Positions 25,564 to 36,326 of a stretch of 64,000 nucleotides of DNA are shown here, piece after piece. Numbering within the stretch: the stretch's first letter is position 1; each line of letters starts with the position of its first letter. The position numbers and the translations under genes are program-made. The DNA comes from Saccharum officinarum (Eukaryota; Streptophyta; Magnoliopsida; Poales; Poaceae). The notes beneath the pieces were generated by a model that saw only the letters and a program-made list of their open reading frames with translations, was not told the origin of the DNA and made no database searches. Location of the stretch: positions 70,013,737 to 70,077,736 of the forward strand of contig CM036170.1 of assembly GCA_020631735.1 (NCBI GenBank), written 5' to 3'.

Positions 25564-25781
25564 ACACACCTCTCCCACCTCCCTACTACCAGCCTCAAAG
25601 CAGCCAACAAGACCTAGCTGCCTACTAGCTAGCTAAGCCTGACTGCTACTCAGCAACCACCTGAGAGCTGAGAGTCGACAGTCGAGCTCCAGCTCCGATC
25701 CTTCCGTGTGTCCTGATCCGCTCGGAAGCCCGGAGGTTGATCGATCAGTCGAGCTAGCCTAGGCACCGATCGAGACGACGC

Positions 25782-26402
25782 ATGGCGAAGGTCCACCCCA
25801 ACGTGCTCCCGTCGCCGGCCGAGAGAGCCGCCGCCGCAGCGGCCGGGCCGGCGGCGGGCGGCGAGGAGGAGGAGGCGACGTCGCTGACGGTGTGGCGCAA
25901 GTCGCTGCTGTTCAACTGCAGGGGGTACACGGTGTTCGACGCCCGGGGCGACCTCGCCTTCCGCGTCGACAGCTACGACGCCGAGGCCGAGGTCGTGCTC
26001 ATGGACCCCGCCGGCCGCCCGGCCTTCACCGTGCGCCGCAAGCGCCTCAGCCTGTCCGGCGAGCAGTGGCTCATCTACGCGGGCGAGGAGACGCGGCGGC
26101 CCGTCTACGCCGTCAAGCGCGGCGGCGGCAAGTCGATGGCGCGCGTGACGCCGTGCACCGGGCCCGGGGCCGTAGCCTCGTACGAGGTGGAGGGTTCCTA
26201 CGCGCGCCGCCGCTGCGTGGTGTACGACGCCGAGCGCCGGGCCGTCGCGGAGGTGCAGCCCAAGGAGGCGGTCGGCACGGACGTGTTCCGCCTGCTGGTG
26301 CAGCCGGGGGTCGACGTGTCGCTCGCCATGGCCGTGGTGGTGGCGCTCGACCAGTTGTTTGGGAGGCCGTCGCTCCTCAGGAGCTGGTCCTACTCGCCAT
26401 AG
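25782..26402 (+). CDS. LURP-one-related (LOR) protein, single exon, 206 aa
   Basis: The frame is intact and very GC-rich. After an Ala/Glu-rich N-terminus of about 35 residues, the LOR (DUF567/Tubby-like) fold follows. SLTVWRKSLLFNCRGYTVFD is the family entry, then GDLAFRVDSYD and EVVLMDPAGRPAFTVRRKRLSL. EQWLIYAGEE, YEVEGSYARRRCVVYD, AVAEVQPKEAVGTDVFRLLV and the C-terminal helix DVSLAMAVVVALDQLFG complete it. Length matches LOR proteins of about 200 aa. In Arabidopsis LURP1 is needed for basal defence to oomycetes. Most LORs have no known role, so this one has a fold but no assigned function. ATG 25782 has a CGACGATGG context and no in-frame upstream Met. Confidence 0.9.
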   Translation: MAKVHPNVLPSPAERAAAAAAGPAAGGEEEEATSLTVWRKSLLFNCRGYTVFDARGDLAFRVDSYDAEAEVVLMDPAGRPAFTVRRKRLSLSGEQWLIYAGEETRRPVYAVKRGGGKSMARVTPCTGPGAVASYEVEGSYARRRCVVYDAERRAVAEVQPKEAVGTDVFRLLVQPGVDVSLAMAVVVALDQLFGRPSLLRSWSYSP

Positions 26403-27468
26403 ATTCATGTGTTCTTTGTTCAAATTCAGTCTAGATAGATTTTTGCCCCTGGACTTGGGGTTGTGAATGAATTATCACTAGAGATGCTGATAATTCGATC
26501 TGCCTGGCATCGTGGGCATGAGAGCAATCCCTGTTCTTATTGCGTTCTTGCCCCCAAAACACCCTGGTCGGGCCAGTTGAGATTTTTTTTATTCTCTCTC
26601 CCTCTCTCTGTGTGCGTCAAATGAAACCCCTCTCGATTCTCTTTGGTTGGCACAGATCCAACAAAAGCCATGAATCCTGTAAAGAGGGATGGAGATGTAA
26701 ATACCTCGAGAAACAAAGAAGAAAAAAAGGATTACCACATAATTTGTTTTCTTTATATACTACTGCCATCCGATTTCTGAAGGTGAAGTATTGTCCTTTG
26801 TGTACTTGTACTAGTGTCTTCTTTGATCCTTGTGTCTTTATCCACTCGAGTGCAATTTTTGGGCACGTCAGGCTGTCGAAGCCAAAGGCAACACTGACAG
26901 CTTCCTGCGTCGTCTTCTACTCCGGCAGTAAACACGGGCATTGCGAATCTCACGCTTGGAGCAACGATTTTGTTCGCTTTTGCATGTGGGTTGGCCAGAG
27001 AGGACAATCGAGTCGTTTCTCGCCCGGGACCCCTTGCCATCCTGGGGAGACGACGTCGCACACGGCACACCTGGTCCTGCGGGCCTGGACTTCCGGTGGA
27101 AGCTGAGAGCTGCAAGAGGCAGGCAGAGGTTGGTGTCTCTCGCAGTCTCGCTGCTTTCCAGGTACCAGGTGGTCATTCAGTCCAGCTCGCTGATAGAGCC
27201 GAGCGCCGAAAGATACACTGATACGCATCCTACATCTGATCGTCGGTGTTTTGTGTTTACATGTATGTAGGTTGTGCAATGAATGAATCTTCTCACGGGC
27301 AGGTTAGCTTGAGTAAGGACAGTGTTCAACAGATTTACAGAGATTGGATAGGCTAGGGCATGGTATATCATGTTCTTATCTCTTGGTTACGCTGTGTCGC
27401 TGTCGTACTTTTGTGAATCACAGTAGGCTTACATGCATGCTCACATAGAGCCCATTTGCTTCGCCGAA
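26403..27468. other. 3' flank of the LOR gene, no second gene recognised
   Basis: Long open frames at 26540-27280 on both strands have no domain, splice pattern or codon bias that I trust. The first 150 bases are the likely 3' UTR. Confidence 0.35.
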
Positions 27469-27483
27469 ATTCGCTAATTTATT
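27469..27483. repeat. Left target-site duplication of the retroposon
   Basis: ATTCGCTAATTTATT, repeated exactly at 29157-29171. The last two T residues may belong to the poly-T tract. Confidence 0.85.
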
Positions 27484-29156
27484 TTTTTTTTTTCGCGACC
27501 GGGGAATATAGCCCGTTTTTCATTAAGAGGAGTGAATTACAGGTCAGCTATGAGAGAACCCTCATAGCACAGATTACAAACCACTAAGATAGTAGTGAGT
27601 AACCTGGAATACACATAGGAACATAAAAGGTACATAAGAAAGAAAGAGCGACACCCTCAACACCCTGACCTACAACTGTGCCTGCACTAAACAAAACGCA
27701 ATGGTTTCCTTTGCAAACGACCAAGCCGCGGTGGCAAAGCATCCACCCAGAGAACAAGCATGCAGAAGCAACGGCGGCAAAGCATCCGTCAACGAACCGA
27801 GCGACCACGGCGGCAAAGCATCCTCCAAGGAGCGGGCCAGCACACTCTCGGCAGCAACATCTACTAGAGAGGGGCCAAATAGCCTATGTCGGCAAAGCAT
27901 CCGCCAGGGATCCACAGACGGCCAAGCATCCGTCGGGAAAGAAGACGCCCCCTGCAACAAAGCATCCGCAGCGAGCAGCGGCCATCACACTCTAGGCAGC
28001 AAAGCATCTACCAAAGAGGAGGCCAGCGACACGACGACAAAGCATCCGTCAACGAAGAAAGCAATAGCGGCAAAGCATCCGCTACAAGCAACGCTGTCGA
28101 GGTCAGGTGCGGCAGGACAACCAATGCGGTGAAACATAAGCGCACACAGGCACAGGAGGGAGCTTGATCAGGAGCCGGCTCGACGGCAGGAACAGCGGAC
28201 TTTGGCGAGAGCGGCGAGAGGTAGGATGCAGTAGTGCTCCGACGTTGCCTTCAGGAAGGACTTTGACAACCGCAGATGCCAACAACGTTGAGAGCACAAG
28301 GGTAGGTCTTTCAACCCTGGCTTGCTCCGGCGAACATGAGCCTCGACGACGCCTTCAAGAAGGTAGATGACACGGCTGCGCCACCGTCGCCGGCCCGAAG
28401 GAAAACAGGCAGGGTTTTCACCCAGATGCTCGCCGGAGCAGGCCACCCCACTGCACCCATACCAACGACCGCCGGCACCCTGACCCCAGCAGTCGCAGCA
28501 CCACATCACCACAGCTGGGAGCCCGATCGCGACCTCAACACGCGGGTGTGCGTCACCAAGGCGGGCAGCCGCATGAGCGCAAGGGCCGGCCAGATCCGGT
28601 CACCGCGCCCGAAGGCACAGGAACCGGTCCCCACACAGCCGCCCACCGTCATCCGCCTTGCATCCAGCCAGGGAGGGGGCGCGGGGGCCGGCCCCAGACA
28701 ACGCGCAAGCCAGGCCCAGCCGCAGCAGGTCCCCAAGGCAGCCTGGAGCGGCACGAGGGGAGCAGCAGTCCCCAGGGCCGACAGATCCACCCCACATCGA
28801 AGGGAACCGCCGCCCGGCCGTCAAGCCGCTGCCACCGCAGATCCGTCATGGAGGGAGCCGGATCCGGCTCAGGGGAGCCCGGATCCGAGCCGCCGGCTAC
28901 CGGACCCGCCGGAGAAGCACCGGAGAAAGCTCATGGTGGTGGAGGAAGGGTAGGGAGAGAGAGAGAGGTGGGGGATGGGGTGGGGAGACTGCAGCGGGTA
29001 CCGTTGTTAGGGCCGCCGCGGGCCGCCGCCGCTGCACATCGGTGGGCGGCGACGGCGGCCGGAGAGAAGCGCCGGGAGGGGGGGCCGGGGGCGCCGCGGC
29101 CGTCGCCCCCGAGTCGCCCCAGAGGAGCGTTCGGGGGAAGGGTGCGTCTAGTGTCC
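27484..29156 (-). mobile_element. LINE-derived non-autonomous retroposon, about 1.67 kb, full insertion
   Basis: A T-run (27482-27493) on the left is the poly-A tail of a minus-strand insertion. A perfect 15-bp duplication, ATTCGCTAATTTATT, flanks the unit, which is the signature of target-primed reverse transcription. Read on the minus strand it starts GGACACTAGACGCACCC. It runs through a GC-rich leader and then a part resembling the 3' region of grass LINEs, with AAAACCCTGCCTGTTTTCCT and GAAGGCGTCGTCGAGGC. It ends AATGAAAAACGGGC before the tail. No reverse transcriptase or endonuclease is present, so it must have been mobilised in trans. Its 27730-28090 part carries irregular GGATGCTTTGCC repeats. 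Plus-strand open frames across it are shadows. Confidence 0.75.
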
Positions 29157-29171
29157 ATTCGCTAATTTATT
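29157..29171. repeat. Right target-site duplication of the retroposon
   Basis: Exact second copy of ATTCGCTAATTTATT; see 27469-27483. Confidence 0.85.
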
Positions 29172-29481
29172 ATGGGAGAAAATACTGTTCCGACTAAAAA
29201 AATAAGTTAAAAAATACGGATCTATAAAACAAACGAACAGGGCCATACATATATACACTAGTACAATCACTCATATAAACATATGCGCACGCGTGCACAG
29301 ATCATATATATTTTTATTAGTATACATCTGACAGATCAGATAGATCTTAATATTGTCCTGTGATAACTTTAGTCCGATTCCTCATCTGTGGAGCTGAAAC
29401 CGGATGTTTTTTATTATCCAAAAAAGGTAAGTCTTGATATTGACGAAATTACCATGTACCCATATCAAGTCGATGAATTGA

Positions 29482-29698
29482 GGTCCTGTTTGATCACCAA
29501 ATAAATATTAGTTGGCTAAATTTAGCTGCTAGGGATCCAAATGACCGAGCTAATAAAAGACCCGTTAAAGTTTAGCTGAGTCTATTAGCTAGAGAATCCA
29601 AACAACCAGCTAAAGTTTAGCTAGGAGAACTTTTAGCTGGCTAAAGAAGTTTAGCTTTAAAATTTTAGTTAGTTAGTTAGGTGGATCCAAACATACCC
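29482..29698. mobile_element. MITE with GGTNNTGTTTGGATCCACC-type ends
   Basis: The left end GGTCCTGTTTGATCACCAAA and the reverse of the right end, GGTATGTTTGGATCCACCTA, are diverged inverted repeats. The interior repeats TTAGCTGGCTAAA / TTTAGCTAG. It is a non-coding grass DNA element of 217 bp. Confidence 0.6.
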
Positions 29699-30860
29699 TG
29701 AATCTAAACGAACATGTTACACCATAAGAATCTAACAAGCTGAGATAGGCCACGGTGGTCTTGCACACAGTTGTGTAAAAGGACTTGAGAAATCTCGTGA
29801 ACGCAACAAAGCAAGGGGCTTCAGCAAGCTGGGCTGGCGGTGCCTGGAGGCATCCAAGGAAATCCCACTCGTGCGCGAATGTGAATTGGGCCACATAATT
29901 GGTACGAGTTGTCGCTTACACATTTCAGAACACAGCAACAGTAGGCCCAACAAACTATGAGCACTATTCTTCCAGGGAAGCCGAAGTAATCTTGTGTGCC
30001 CAGAAAGCATTGGCAAGCCAGGCCGAAGCCGAAGGCCCAAAAGCTTAGAGAGTTGTAGGAGTATACTTTCCGACGCCTTTTCGATTTCAATTTCAACAAC
30101 CGAAAGACTCCTGGAAGCTTCGAGAATAAACGACCACGACCCCAAGTTACCATTCGCCAAAACATGGTGTGGCCCGTCAGCGCGCGCCGTCGTGTCATCC
30201 TGCGTGCGTCACTCCAGGGACGAGCAGGAGCAGCCCTGCCCAACTACTACGGACACCTGGGACGGTTGCTGGTTTGCGCAGCCCCGGGGTCACCGGGACC
30301 CGGTTCGGAACTCCTGCTAGCCCCTCGAGATTGACCGTCGGCGGCCGAGCGACTGGAAAATTTTTCCGCCGACCGGAGACTTCCTTCCACCGTAGCATGT
30401 CTGACAGTTCGTCTTTCAAGTTTCAACTCTTCAACGTGGGAACCCTGTACCCAGACCCAGATGATCGAGAGAATTCCTTGATTTCCACGGCTCAGTCATA
30501 GGTGTTCTGCTGTTCCATGGGAATCCATGCTAAGTTATGTCTGGTTTGGTTCCAAAAAATGTTTTTGCTTTTAAAAGGAACAGAAAACAAACCAATAGAT
30601 AAAAGCTGAAACTATTAATTTTATCCAGAAACATTTGCTTTGACGTAGTATAATTTTTGAAGTACATTGAGCCCTGCCGTCGACTTTCGGCTTTCTGCCT
30701 TTTCAAATAGGTGAAAATTGAGAGTTGTTTCATAGCTTTTTGCGGGAGATAGAGAGATAGGGTATGTTTTGTCCAAACAGCTAATAACTCTTTTCACAAT
30801 ATATAATTTATAACAATGTTTTTAGAGCTAACAGATGAACCAAATAGAGCCTAAGTATCT
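29699..30860. other. Intergenic, unrecognised open frames on the minus strand
   Basis: Minus-strand frames at 29732-30243 are open but in conflicting phases and match no family I know. 30150-30400 is GC-rich. No gene call is possible. Confidence 0.35.
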
Positions 30861-31256
30861 CCGTCATATCCTTATATTGTATCTCCTAATATTACATCTT
30901 CTATAAACAAATCTAGAAGAATACCCTTAAAATCAATTTAAGAGGCATCACTGTAGCAAATTATTTAAAAACTTCTTTTGTATTTCTATAGGAATATGGA
31001 AGAGATGTTGTCTCCTTTATAGATATATAGAAGATGAGATAAGACATCTATTGTATCTCCGTCATATCCTTATATTGTATCTCCTAATATTACATCTTCT
31101 ATAAACAAATCTAGAAGAATACCCTTAAAATCAATTTAAGAGGCATCACTGTAGCAAATTATTTAAAAACTTCTTTTGTATTTCTATAGGAATATGGAAG
31201 AGATGTTGTCTCCTTTATAGATATATAGAAGATGAGATAAGACATCTATTGTATCA
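30861..31256. repeat. Perfect 198-bp tandem duplication
   Basis: 30861-31058 and 31059-31256 appear identical base for base by eye, each starting CCGTCATATCCTTATATTGT. The AT-rich unit itself looks like part of a MITE. Confidence 0.9.
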
Positions 31257-31384
31257 TTTCCATCTTCTAAAATACTACTTCTAAAGTATAGAAGATTAGA
31301 GATAAGATATATGATAAAAATACTCTTACATCTTCTAAAGTAATATTTTTGAAGTATAGGAAATTAGATAAGATATCTAAGATT

Positions 31385-32170
31385 GTCTCCAACAGCCGAC
31401 GGTACCCAAACCCAAAATGCCTACTCCACGTTGCTTTATCGCAAAAAAAAATACGGTCCAACAGATGACGCAAACGGCGAACCCATTTTGGGTGGGACGC
31501 GATGGAGAACACAAATCTGTGTCGTCTCTTTCCTCAACCCAAATCTCGGACGCGCCCACGCTCTTGTGCCAGGCAGAACCGCGGCAGTGGCGGCGACCAT
31601 GGCGTTGCACCCTGGACGAGGAGCGGCTGGCGTGGTAGGCGGGTTCGCGACGGGGAGCGGCTGGCTCGGTGAGGCAGGTCCATGGCCGACGCGGCGAGGC
31701 GGGCTCGCAACGGGGAGCGGCCGACGCGGCCAGGCGGGACTGCGGCAGGTCCATGGCCGGTGCGGCGAGGAGCGGTCGGCGGGGCTCTACTTTTGAGTAG
31801 GAGGCATCGGGGTGGGGTGGCTCGCGGACAACGACGGTGAGGCGGGCCGTGCGCGGGGCGCGGCCGGCACTGCCAGGCGTGACCGGCTCGGCGAGGCGGA
31901 TCCGCGATGAGGCGGCATCTGAGCGCCGGGGTTGAGGAGCGTCTACTTGCCGCTCGGGATCCGGAAGGAGGAGCGGACGCTCGTTGCCGGGAGGAAGGGG
32001 AGCCGCGACAGGGAGAGGGCGTGGCGGCCGCGCGTGGGGAAGAAGGAGCGGCCACGCATGGGGAAGAAGGGAGCCGCGACGGGGAGAGCACGTGGCGACT
32101 ACGTTTGCAGCTCCACTCCATGTTTTTTAGCCAAACTAGGATCATACCCGTGCGTCGCAACGGGACAAAA
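31385..32170. other. GC-rich probable mobile-element segment
   Basis: The stretch opens TCTCCAACAGCCGACGGTAC, a phrase typical of grass DNA-element ends. It contains repeated CAACGGGGAGCGGC blocks and closes with ACCCGTGCGTCGCAACGGG, another phrase common at grass transposon ends. Open frames on both strands look like GC shadows. The ends could not be paired with confidence. Confidence 0.35.
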
Positions 32171-34520
32171 TAATACGACGATAATCTTAAATTTAAACAT
32201 GTATTATACTATTATCAATGGCTAATTTAATCAAGAACCTAGCTATCAAAGCACAATCCTGTGATGCAGCGGCAACCACTGAAATTCAGGTGAACCATAG
32301 AGCATAAATATATAACTGGAGCGATTAATTGCTCGGTACCCTATTGTTATATAAAAAGATATGCAACCCATAGACTGGTCTAAACACTATGCTCTCAGTA
32401 TGCTTTCTTACGGCATCATCTGAAAGCCATTCAAGATACCGATCGGCACAGCGAGAAGGCTTCACGGAATGGGTTCTTCCTCGTTTGTTCTCGGACTCTT
32501 AGTGGTCAAAAGAGCTCCGGTGCAAGCAGACAAAAGCAGCAAGCCTGCTGAGCTTGTTTCCACAGCATTACATGCCCGGCTTCTCTTACAAGAATTTCAT
32601 TGTTGGCAATTATTAGTCATATCAGCCAAGGGATCGTCAAGTTGATCACTACCATGAGAGCCACCATAGGGTAACTCATCTGCTACCATGGGCTCGCTTC
32701 AGTCAAAACACTGGATCCTATAAGAAACATATATCTCCAATTTTTTTATTCAGTTGATTAAAAGTAAAAAAAATTCTAGACCCTAATTAAGAGAGATATC
32801 TCCAAGCATACCTTAATTTTCTATTCACTGAACCTCAGCTAATTTGATGAATTTTCCACAGGAAGAGCCCTCACCAAAATTCTGTTCACTGAACTTTTAC
32901 AGCGCTAGGACTTCTCTGTGTAGTTACACTGGAAGGTAACAATAAAATTAGAGTTGAAAGCTCGATGAACAGAGAACTGAAATTTTACAGGATGAATTTC
33001 AGTCCATAGTGAAATTCTTATTATAGGACAGGCTATTTGTATTACCCCTTCAGTCCATAGTGTTCTTACTCTCTAGACTGAAAAGTAACCTACATGCAGT
33101 TTGAAGATAGATTAAAAATAATGTAGCACAATTATTATGATATGCACCCATTTAAAAAAAGACAACAGAGAAAAGGTTTTCTTCTCTGAATGATTAAGAC
33201 TGAAATGACCTCTACGTGAACCTGTACCTGTGCAAGACTGGAAGGTTCCTGCCAGATCAAGAATAGGGACGAGCAGGGAGGGGTACTGCCGGCAAGGGGC
33301 GAACCATGGCTTCTTGTGTGCATGTCGATTGAATGAGCTGCCGAGATTAGAATATTTATTGTTTTAATTGATGCACAGGGCAGAAAAAACGTGAATTAGA
33401 CTCTTGCTATACTCTTATTTGAATTAAACTCTCCAATCATTGTCTGAAATTGAGCATAGGCCTGAAAAGTTTCAGGTTCATAAACATAATTTAACTCAAT
33501 GGACACTTATATTCGAGAATTACAAAAGAGATAAATGATATAGTACCATTGTCTGTATTATGCAGGTTCGCTCACCAGTAATAAACTCATCAGAATTCAG
33601 GGTATAACACCCTATCTGTTTTATTCAGTCTTCAGTTGTACAACTGCATCAAGATCGAGTCAATGTTTATGTCTACTTTGAGCTGGCTAATCCTTCATCT
33701 CAAAGCCAGGTATCCTAGCAAGATGTAGATGAAAACTAATGGAAGATGCAGATGAGAACTAACGCATACAAACAGAAACAGGTTAGGTACCAGGGTCTCG
33801 GTCGTTGACTGTCTCCACGGAAGTTGGGCTCAGAAAGCTGCAACTTCACCATACCAATGCACGCAGCATCAGATATCAGATAAAAAATCAAGCGAAGTCC
33901 GCCTGCCCTGTGTAACTTCATCAGATGGAAAATATCAAGTTGAAGGGGCATGGGGATAATGGGGTCGTACCTAGCGGTGTCTGCATGAAGGAGTGTCGAA
34001 GGAGCAAAGAAAGCCTGGTGGCAACGGAGGTCTTGTCGGTCATGGAAGGTGCGCTGCAGCGCCACTGCTTGCTGCCGGAGCGCTGGCAATGGAGGTCCTG
34101 CGGCACCGGTGCACAGCCAACCCCGCCGCCGCGTCGAGTCACTGCAGTTCCACCACCATGACGAACGAGATCTAGGTCGCTTCGGCTAGAGGCCTGCTCC
34201 TCCGCCCACTGTCACAGCTGGACGTACGATCTGGGGAGGAACGCGGAGCGACAGGCGAGCTTGGGGATGGACCCAAAGCACTGTTCCATCAAAGACTCAG
34301 AACGCTGGCAATACAGGTCCTCCGGTACGACACTGACCTTTGCGTGATCGCTGGAGGGGCTTAGCTGGAAACCGCGTGGGCGTTGACGTCCTCTGCTATG
34401 GGATCGGCGTTGGCGTCCTCTGCTATGGATTGAGCCGGACTGGAGATCGGGGGTAGGGGCGTTGTGTTTCCTTCTAATGTCGTAGTGATTACCTCCAGTT
34501 TCCATCTATTCTCACGGTGA
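32171..34520. other. Intergenic, no gene recognised
   Basis: AT-rich until about 33700, then moderately GC-rich. Two diverged copies of a segment lie at 34076-34110 (GCGCTGGCAATGGAGGTCCT) and 34301-34330 (ACGCTGGCAATACAGGTCCT). A 25-27 bp direct repeat around GCGTCCTCTGCTATGG lies at about 34383-34432. No family match. Confidence 0.4.
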
Positions 34521-34537
34521 ATGGAAGTGCCGGGCGG

Positions 34538-34737
34538 GGTCTGGGAGCGAGCACGCAGAATTGCCAGGCGGGACCTGGGAGGCCGCGACACCAGATCGCT
34601 GGATGGACGGAATACTTTTAGATGTTTTAGTTGTAAGGGTCTGGGAGCGAGCACGCAGAATTGCCAGGCGGGACCTGGAAGGCCGTGACACCAGATCGCT
34701 GGATGGACGGAATACTTTTAGATGTTTTAGTTGTAGA
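34538..34737. repeat. 100-bp tandem duplication
   Basis: 34538-34637 and 34638-34737 share GGTCTGGGAGCGAGCACGC through TTTTAGATGTTTTAGTTGTA. Only a few differences are seen (GGGAGGCCGCG against GGAAGGCCGTG). Confidence 0.85.
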
Positions 34738-35098
34738 GATAGAGATCAGTTTAGTTCCATGTAACTCTGCTTGAGGAAAAAAGGTAGAGCCGTGAGAGCA
34801 CCTAAACATATGCTCTATAAAAGTTTTTTTTGGAGGCGCTCCACGATGAAGTTTATAGAGCAGAGTTTGTGGAGCAGACTTGTTTTAGAGAGCTGGAGAT
34901 GCTCTAAACACCACATCTTGCAGCTTGAATGCAGTATCTGCAACAAATATTCTACTCTTGGTCCGTCTTCGTTGGCTAGGGAGAAAATTAGAATTTTGCC
35001 CTCATGGCAAGTAGGTTTCGCTAAAATGTCATGGAAGTTGTGGGCTTCACCAAAATACCTCTATGAAATGGGTACTTCAAATGATTTTATCATTTCAC

Positions 35099-35193
35099 GA
35101 TTTTAGACAACTTTAAATTTTTCAGCCCAACTTTTCACATGTTGTGACTGTTTTCAAAGTTGGGCTGAATAATTTTTAAAGTTGTCTAAAATC
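35099..35193. repeat. Long inverted repeat, arms about 36 bp
   Basis: The left arm 35099-35134 (GATTTTAGACAACTTTAAAT...) and the right arm 35156-35193 (...TTTAAAGTTGTCTAAAATC) are near-perfect reverse complements around a 21-base loop. It could be a small MITE or a hairpin-forming transcript. Confidence 0.8.
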
Positions 35194-35291
35194 AGAAAAT
35201 AACACAACAGCATCAACACTTGTTTTATATAGGCATTTCGGCGAACCCTACAATTTAAATGCATTGGAGCGAAACCCACTTGCGGCAAAAT

Positions 35292-35454
35292 TCCAATTTT
35301 CTTGTGGCTGGGTCTGACGCTTTCACTCACGGCCCCTTCCAAAAGTCCAAATTTCTCTCGGCTGGGTCTGACGCTTTCACGAACGGCCCCTTCGAAAAGT
35401 CCAATTTTCTCGGGGCTGGGTGTGACGCTTTCACGCACGCGCCCCGTCGAAAAG
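35292..35454. repeat. 54-bp minisatellite, 3 units
   Basis: Units start at 35292, 35346 and 35400 (spacing 54, 54, 55), each with GGCTGGGTCTGACGCTTTCAC. The first two units are exact multiples of 3, so a plus-strand frame repeats an 18-residue peptide (AGSDAFTHGPF-like). Confidence 0.85.
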
Positions 35455-35699
35455 TCCAAAGCTCACGTTAAAGTCTAAAATCCGTGGTGGGCCGCCGTGA
35501 GGTAGACTATGCTTGTTCCGTTGCACGGCGCTGATCACAAGTGGGCCCCACATGGGCCGGGCCGCCGGGCAATAGCCGCCCACCATCGCTACCGTCCAAT
35601 ACCAGGGGCAGAATATAAAACTGGCGGATCTCCGCCGTCTGGATCCGTATAAACCCGGCGGAGCCATTCCTCATTCGTACCAAAGCCCATCTTTTCCTT

Positions 35700-36326
35700 C
35701 CATATATAAAATAATATAATACTATACAATAAAATAAAATATCTCACCTTTTCTACGCACCTCGGCCGTCCGATGACTCCATTTGTTCCCTTGGAGCACC
35801 GATCCTGCCGTCCACTTGTTACATCCTTAAAAATAGCAATTATATTTTTTTATTCGCACCCCACGTCGCCGTCGCCTGTCTTTATTAATACCGCCGCGGC
35901 GTCGCATCTCCCTTTGTTCCATCGCCCCCAATCGCTCGCCCAGAGTTCTTGTTAGGCAAGGCAAAAGCAGAAGCAAAAAGGTAAGAACAGTCTCAGATTC
36001 CTCTCTCATTCGCATGCCTTTCGATTGCTCGATGCGTCAGATCGACTACCATCATCTTTCGCGTCTGATTTGCTTCTCTTTTCGTATTTGTAACAAGAGA
36101 TCTGATCTAAACCCAATTTTAAACGACTGTGCTGGTCGTCCAGTGTCAATCCGCCATGCGAATTAACTGAATAGGGTATTTTTACATTACGTGTTCAGAT
36201 CTAATTGATTATAGACGCCGTGTGGCGGATTCTGAAGCTAGGTGCAGATCTGTTTGGTTATGCTGCGGATTTGCTTGTCTAACATGTTGCTGACTGCTGT
36301 GTGTTATTTGGTAGGTCTCGTTGGCT
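35700..36326 (+). promoter_or_regulatory. Promoter, leader and 5'-UTR intron of the phosphoglycerate mutase gene
   Basis: An AT-rich core with CATATATAAAATA lies near 35700. A leader exon ends at 35980 (AAAAAG|GTAAGAAC), and a 5'-UTR intron runs 35981-36314 (TTTGGTAG|GTCTCG). This places the ATG at 36327 only 12 bases into the second exon. Leader introns just upstream of the start codon are common in highly expressed plant glycolytic genes. Confidence 0.55.

Noticed and set aside
25650..26423. 257-codon minus-strand frame opposite the LOR gene
   Set aside because: It is an antisense shadow of a very GC-rich single-exon gene with no recognisable domain.
27735..28090. Regular short repeats resembling a CRISPR array
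   Set aside because: Spacing is irregular, units are only about 12 bases and diverged, and this is plant nuclear DNA within a retroposon.
27678..29197. Plus-strand frames of up to 205 codons
   Set aside because: They lie inside the minus-strand retroposon and reflect its base composition and repeats.
31377..32225. GC-rich frames on both strands
   Set aside because: Repeated CAACGGGGAGCGGC blocks give open frames in several phases. No family match and no splice structure.
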